From an uncultured Collinsella sp. (GTDB lineage: Bacteria > Actinomycetota > Coriobacteriia > Coriobacteriales > Coriobacteriaceae): a stretch of DNA of 14,458 bases. Position 1 is the first letter of the stretch. Each line of letters begins with the position of its first letter. Under the pieces are notes generated by a model. That model was not told the origin of the DNA and did not search any database. It was given only the letters and a program-made list of their open reading frames with translations. Of this stretch, positions 14,214 through 14,458 are shown in pieces. Location of the stretch: contig CABUZK010000047.1 in NCBI GenBank assembly GCA_902496115.1, positions 1 through 14,458 on the forward strand, in the 5' to 3' direction. Made by a program: the position numbers and the translations under genes.

Positions 14214-14458
14214 TTAGCGCTTGCGGGGGACGAGCTTAGTGCGGCGCAGGTGGATCATCTCGGCGGCAATGGAGATAGCGATCTCCTCGGGATCCTCGGC
14301 CTCGATGGCAACGCCGATCGGCAGGTGCAGCTCGTCGATCTGGTCCTGCGTAAAGCCCTCCTGCTCCAGGCGGGCGCGCACAAAGGCCGTCTTGCGACGC
14401 GAGCCCAAGCAGCCCAGATAGGCGGGTTTGGCACGCATGGCCTGAATCACCACGTCGA
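14214..14458 (-). CDS. XdhC-family protein, C-terminal end (5' end outside window)
   Basis: The visible 80 residues match the C-terminal Rossmann-like domain of the XdhC/CoxI family, whose members help mature molybdenum hydroxylases such as xanthine dehydrogenase. The signature YLGCLGSRRKTAFVRARL is followed by HLPIGVAIEAEDPEEIAISI and AAEMI, which is the typical order. The frame is open to the window edge, where it reads DVVIQAMR, so the apparent GTG near 14453 is internal. The fragment ends in the basic VPRKR. No other molybdenum-enzyme gene is in view, so the partner enzyme is unknown. Confidence 0.85.
   Translation of the reverse strand, partial: DVVIQAMRAKPAYLGCLGSRRKTAFVRARLEQEGFTQDQIDELHLPIGVAIEAEDPEEIAISIAAEMIHLRRTKLVPRKR

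Noticed and set aside
1..14458. tRNA genes, CRISPR arrays, insertion sequences, defence or toxin-antitoxin genes
   Set aside because: None seen on reading both strands; nearly all of the window is accounted for by housekeeping genes.

Overview
The window looks like chromosomal housekeeping DNA from a high-GC Gram-positive bacterium, most likely a coriobacterium of the Collinsella type. That placement is an inference from codon use, gene order, strong AGGAGG-like ribosome binding sites and protein flavour (a zinc-free S4, a four-cysteine S14 and L36, and a class A PBP with a long Thr/Gly/Pro tail). It has not been tested by any search. Apart from the first gene, all genes lie on the minus strand.

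Layout from left to right: (1) 1-1296, plus strand: the C-terminal part of a class A penicillin-binding protein, ending in a strong terminator. (2) 1489-1926, minus: argR, the arginine repressor, with palindromic sites upstream. (3) 2059-3099: a family 2-like glycosyltransferase. (4) 3261-4085: truA. (5) A rho-independent terminator at 4121-4151 that closes the large ribosomal operon. (6) 4178-13902: a near-continuous ribosomal and secretion operon. In transcription order (right to left) it reads rplE, rpsN (type Z), rpsH, rplF, rplR, rpsE, rpmD, rplO, secY, adk, map, infA, rpmJ, rpsM, rpsK, rpsD, rpoA, rplQ. (7) 13903-14213: a 311-base non-coding stretch holding a plausible promoter, a structured 5' leader for rplE and an 87-base imperfect palindrome. 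(8) 14214-14458: the C-terminal end of an XdhC-family protein that runs off the window.

The operon joins the spc and alpha clusters. It makes large- and small-subunit ribosomal proteins, the translocon channel SecY, adenylate kinase, methionine aminopeptidase, initiation factor IF-1 and the RNA polymerase alpha subunit. Genes are tightly packed, with overlaps at rplO/secY and adk/map. Four junctions are wider and can fold into hairpins: rplE-rpsN, rpsN-rpsH, rplR-rplF and infA-rpmJ.

I found no undescribed multi-gene system such as a defence island, CRISPR array or mobile element with a transposase. The most notable points are these: the ribosomal cluster begins at rplE, with an XdhC-family gene where rplX and the S10 cluster would normally lie; a large hairpin-forming palindrome sits at that junction; the rplE leader is structured; palindromes lie upstream of argR; ArgR has an Asn in its usual AGDDT arginine-binding motif; and the PBP has a striking low-complexity tail.
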